Shown: in pieces, positions 7,059-8,445 of the stretch
Position numbering within the stretch: the stretch's first letter is position 1
How the letters are laid out: every line of letters begins with the position of its first letter
Assembly: GCA_017438085.1 (NCBI GenBank)
Contig: JAFRWH010000289.1
Span: forward strand, 1 to 8,445
Origin: Bacillota bacterium
Lineage (GTDB): Bacteria; Bacillota_A; Clostridia; Peptostreptococcales; Anaerovoracaceae
Length of the DNA: 8,445 bases
Direction of reading: 5' to 3'
The notes under the pieces: model-generated
The model's input: only the letters and a program-made list of their open reading frames with translations
Told to the model about the DNA's origin: nothing
Database searches by the model: none
Made by a program: the position numbers and the translations under genes

Positions 7059-7074
7059 TGTGAAGGCGTTCACA
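7059..7074. promoter_or_regulatory. TGTGA-N6-TCACA palindrome, possible Crp/Fnr-family site
   Basis: TGTGAA-CGCC-TTCACA is a perfect 6-bp inverted repeat and matches the classical CRP half-sites and spacing exactly. Its centre is about 83 bp upstream of the predicted transcription start, a distance compatible with upstream activation. It also lies 14 nt after the yjbQ stop, so it could form a small transcript-end hairpin, but no T-run follows on the minus strand. It resembles a CcpA cre site only with mismatches. Confidence 0.5.
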
Positions 7075-7088
7075 TAATCTCATTTGCC

Positions 7089-7520
7089 CTACTCACCCAT
7101 GATGTGGATATAATACCTGCGCCTGAGCAATCCATCGAACTCTGCAAAGTAGATATCCTGAGCATGCCCCAGCACCAGCCTGCCGTCTATCACAGGGAAC
7201 AGGCAGTGGTTGCCTGCAATAAGGGATTTAAGATGCCCCGGGGAGTTGCCGGAACAGGTCCCATAGGATGGCAGCATATGTGTGTGGACATAAGGATAGT
7301 CATGAGGCACCAGGCGCTCAAGCATTATTTCAATATCCTTTTCCACGCAGGGAAGTCCTTCGTTCACGATAATACCTGTAGTGGTATGCTGGGTTATAAC
7401 TGCGCACATACCGTTCTGTATTCCGCTTTCCTTTACAGCATTCCTTACTTCATCTGTGATGAGTATCAGGTCGAACTCCTTTTGTGACTCGATCTGCTTT
7501 TCGTAGAGTTTAACGTTCAT
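7089..7520 (-). CDS. yjbQ: YjbQ family protein (UPF0047, secondary thiamine-phosphate synthase-like)
   Basis: This small cytoplasmic protein has 143 aa, normal for the family (PF01894/TIGR00149). Diagnostic motifs are the HTTTGIIVNE block (45-54), HTHMLPSYG (79-87), the GHLKSLIAG block (95-103) and the LGHAQDIYFAEFDG block (117-130), which corresponds to the family's LG-xxQ-I-x4-E-FDG pattern. The conserved histidines (45, 79, 81, 96) fit the proposed metal or phosphate site. E. coli YjbQ has weak thiamine-phosphate synthase activity and its main role is unknown, so function here is uncertain. The start at 7520 was preferred over an in-frame ATG at 7580 because GGAGG lies 7 nt upstream and because homologues begin close to this point. 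The start lies inside the amidohydrolase gene (11-nt overlap), so the two are probably translated together. Confidence 0.88.
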   Translation of the reverse strand: MNVKLYEKQIESQKEFDLILITDEVRNAVKESGIQNGMCAVITQHTTTGIIVNEGLPCVEKDIEIMLERLVPHDYPYVHTHMLPSYGTCSGNSPGHLKSLIAGNHCLFPVIDGRLVLGHAQDIYFAEFDGLLRRRYYIHIMGE

Positions 7521-8373
7521 CTCTCTGCCTCCATCCCAGAAATTCCTCTGCGTTCTGCCCAAGTATCTTCTCAAGAACATCCTGTCTTACTGGAAGCTTC
7601 TTCAGACCTTCCATGCTGCGGACCTGTCTCCAGCGCGGGAGATCGGAACCAAACATCACTTTATCCGCAAAGGAATTCTGCAGCCAGTTTATATCCATCT
7701 CTCTGCAGAATATCTGTTCATAGTATTGTGTGGATGTACCCATATAGATGAGTGAAGTATCCGTATAAACATTGGGGTACTTCATCAGCATCATTATAGT
7801 TTCCATGTGCCATGGCCAGCCAAGATGGGCCAGACATATCTTCAGTTCAGGGAAACTGCAGGCTATATCCTCAAATCTGACCGGCTCGGAGTATTTGGCA
7901 GGGCTGTCCGGTATCCAGCTGTAGCCCCCGTTGAAGATGACCGGCCTGTCCATATCCCGGCAGAGCTTCATCAGAGGCTCCAGTCTGGGATCATCAGGGT
8001 AGATATGCAGTCTGGAAAGATTCAGATACAAGCCTGATAGTCCGAGCTCGCTGAAGGCTTTCTCCAGTGTCTCCGGGGCATCCGCCCGCCTTGGGTCCGC
8101 TCCTGCAAAGCCGATAAAACGGTTGGGCGCAGCATTTACAACAGCCCTGATCTCAGAATTTGATACCAGAGCTCTGCAGCCTTCAGAGGAATAATCCTCT
8201 CCAAGTATCACAGTCTTATCTATTCCGGCGTCGTCCATAAGGCGGATCGCAAAATCCAGGGGGACTCTGCCTGATTTATAGACACCGAACTGCTGCTTTC
8301 TGAAGTTCAGCGTCTCATCATCCGGGTTTATCACATCGTAGAGCACCGGATGAGCGTGAATGTCGATGATCAT
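7510..8373 (-). CDS. Amidohydrolase family protein (Amidohydro_2/COG2159, TIM-barrel metal-dependent hydrolase)
   Basis: This cytoplasmic TIM-barrel protein has 287 aa, usual for compact Amidohydro_2 members. The N-terminal DIHAHP (4-9) supplies metal ligands His6 and His8. AHLGWPW (182-188) contains His183, and MFGSDLP (240-246) contains Asp244. These correspond to His9, His11, His228 and Asp294 of ACMS decarboxylase. The remaining ligand, expected as His in a PVxxHxG strand, is Asn148 here (RPVIFNGGYSW). The protein may bind metal differently, or this may be a subfamily trait. Other conserved-looking blocks are KYPNVYTDTS (198-207) and the C-terminal NAEEFLG (274-280). AAGGAG sits 7 nt upstream of the ATG. 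It overlaps yjbQ by 11 nt and may itself be coupled to the gene upstream. The substrate cannot be predicted; a decarboxylase or hydrolase of a small acid is possible. Confidence 0.88.
   Translation of the reverse strand: MIIDIHAHPVLYDVINPDDETLNFRKQQFGVYKSGRVPLDFAIRLMDDAGIDKTVILGEDYSSEGCRALVSNSEIRAVVNAAPNRFIGFAGADPRRADAPETLEKAFSELGLSGLYLNLSRLHIYPDDPRLEPLMKLCRDMDRPVIFNGGYSWIPDSPAKYSEPVRFEDIACSFPELKICLAHLGWPWHMETIMMLMKYPNVYTDTSLIYMGTSTQYYEQIFCREMDINWLQNSFADKVMFGSDLPRWRQVRSMEGLKKLPVRQDVLEKILGQNAEEFLGWRQRDER
7528..7532 (-). promoter_or_regulatory. Ribosome binding site deciding the yjbQ start
   Basis: GGAGG on the minus strand, 7 nt before the ATG at 7520. It lies within the last codons of the amidohydrolase gene and sets the yjbQ start at MNVKLYEK instead of the longer frame from 7580. 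Confidence 0.75.
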
Positions 8374-8407
8374 TTTTCTGCTCCTTTTCTATCATCCAAG
8401 CAATGCA

Positions 8408-8445
8408 CTATTCCAGATATGGCTTCCAGGTCTGTATCACCTTCG
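8408..8445 (-). CDS. C-terminal fragment of an upstream gene (product unknown)
   Basis: The minus-strand sequence entering at the right edge is open in two frames. One reads KVIQTWKPYLE and stops with TAG at 8408, 34 nt before the amidohydrolase ATG. Its codons (AAG, GTG, ATA, CAG, ACC, CTG) match the rest of the window, so I prefer it. The other frame runs to a TGA at 8370 that overlaps the amidohydrolase ATG as ATGA, which would mean coupled translation. Either way a co-directional gene probably precedes the amidohydrolase. The fragment is too short to identify. Confidence 0.35.
   Translation of the reverse strand, partial: KVIQTWKPYLE

Noticed and set aside
6939..7073. N-terminal extension of the Cys-less C26 protein starting at 7073
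   Set aside because: The extension runs back through the sigma-A promoter and the predicted transcription start, lacks a ribosome site and has no C26-like residues. The start at 6938 has a proper ribosome site.
7059..7074. CcpA cre box reading of the upstream palindrome
   Set aside because: The central CG is off the axis of symmetry and two conserved positions do not match. The CRP-type half-sites fit better.
7059..7091. Intrinsic terminator for yjbQ
   Set aside because: The stem has only six pairs and is followed by AAAAATTTGC on the minus strand rather than a T-run, so a classical terminator is not supported.
7521..7580. Longer YjbQ starting at 7580
   Set aside because: The added 20 residues lie wholly inside the amidohydrolase frame and do not resemble the family N terminus. 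GGAGG directly precedes the 7520 start.

Overview
The window is one continuous bacterial coding block with every recognisable gene on the minus strand, so it reads biologically from right (8445) to left (1). Genes are tightly packed, with 4-14 nt gaps, short overlaps and strong AGGAGG-type Shine-Dalgarno sites. The lipoprotein signal peptide ending in FAAC-GG, the frequent ATA and AGA codons, the sigma-A-type promoter and the gene content fit an anaerobic Firmicute of the class Clostridia. That placement is inference, and no species can be named. There are no rRNA or tRNA genes, insertion sequences, CRISPR arrays or phage genes.

Right part (8445-7089): the last codons of an unidentified upstream gene, then a TIM-barrel amidohydrolase of the Amidohydro_2/COG2159 type, overlapping by 11 nt a YjbQ (UPF0047) family gene. 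The amidohydrolase has Asn148 where relatives of the ACMS decarboxylase type have a metal-binding His.

Regulatory gap (7088-6939): a near-consensus sigma-A promoter (TTGACA, 17 nt, TATATT), a perfect 9-bp inverted repeat lying over its -10 box, and a TGTGA-N6-TCACA palindrome about 83 bp upstream of the predicted start. This looks like the control region of everything to its left.

Main operon (6938 to beyond position 1): two overlapping peptidase C26 (gamma-glutamyl-GABA hydrolase-like, class I glutamine amidotransferase fold) genes, then a complete peptide/nickel-type ABC importer in the unusual order ATPase F, binding lipoprotein A, permeases B and C, ATPase D. ATPase D runs off the left edge. 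The first C26 protein keeps the catalytic His and Glu but has Gly110 in place of the nucleophilic Cys. The second keeps a full Cys-His-Glu triad. Neither has a signal peptide.

Working model (inference): the lipoprotein and the B/C/D/F importer bring in a small peptide or gamma-glutamyl conjugate. The intact cytoplasmic C26 enzyme cleaves it, and the Cys-less paralogue acts as a non-catalytic partner, sensor or chaperone. A hairpin between dppA and dppB probably raises the binding protein above the permeases. The Cys-less/Cys-intact pair at the head of a peptide importer operon is the most unusual feature of the window.
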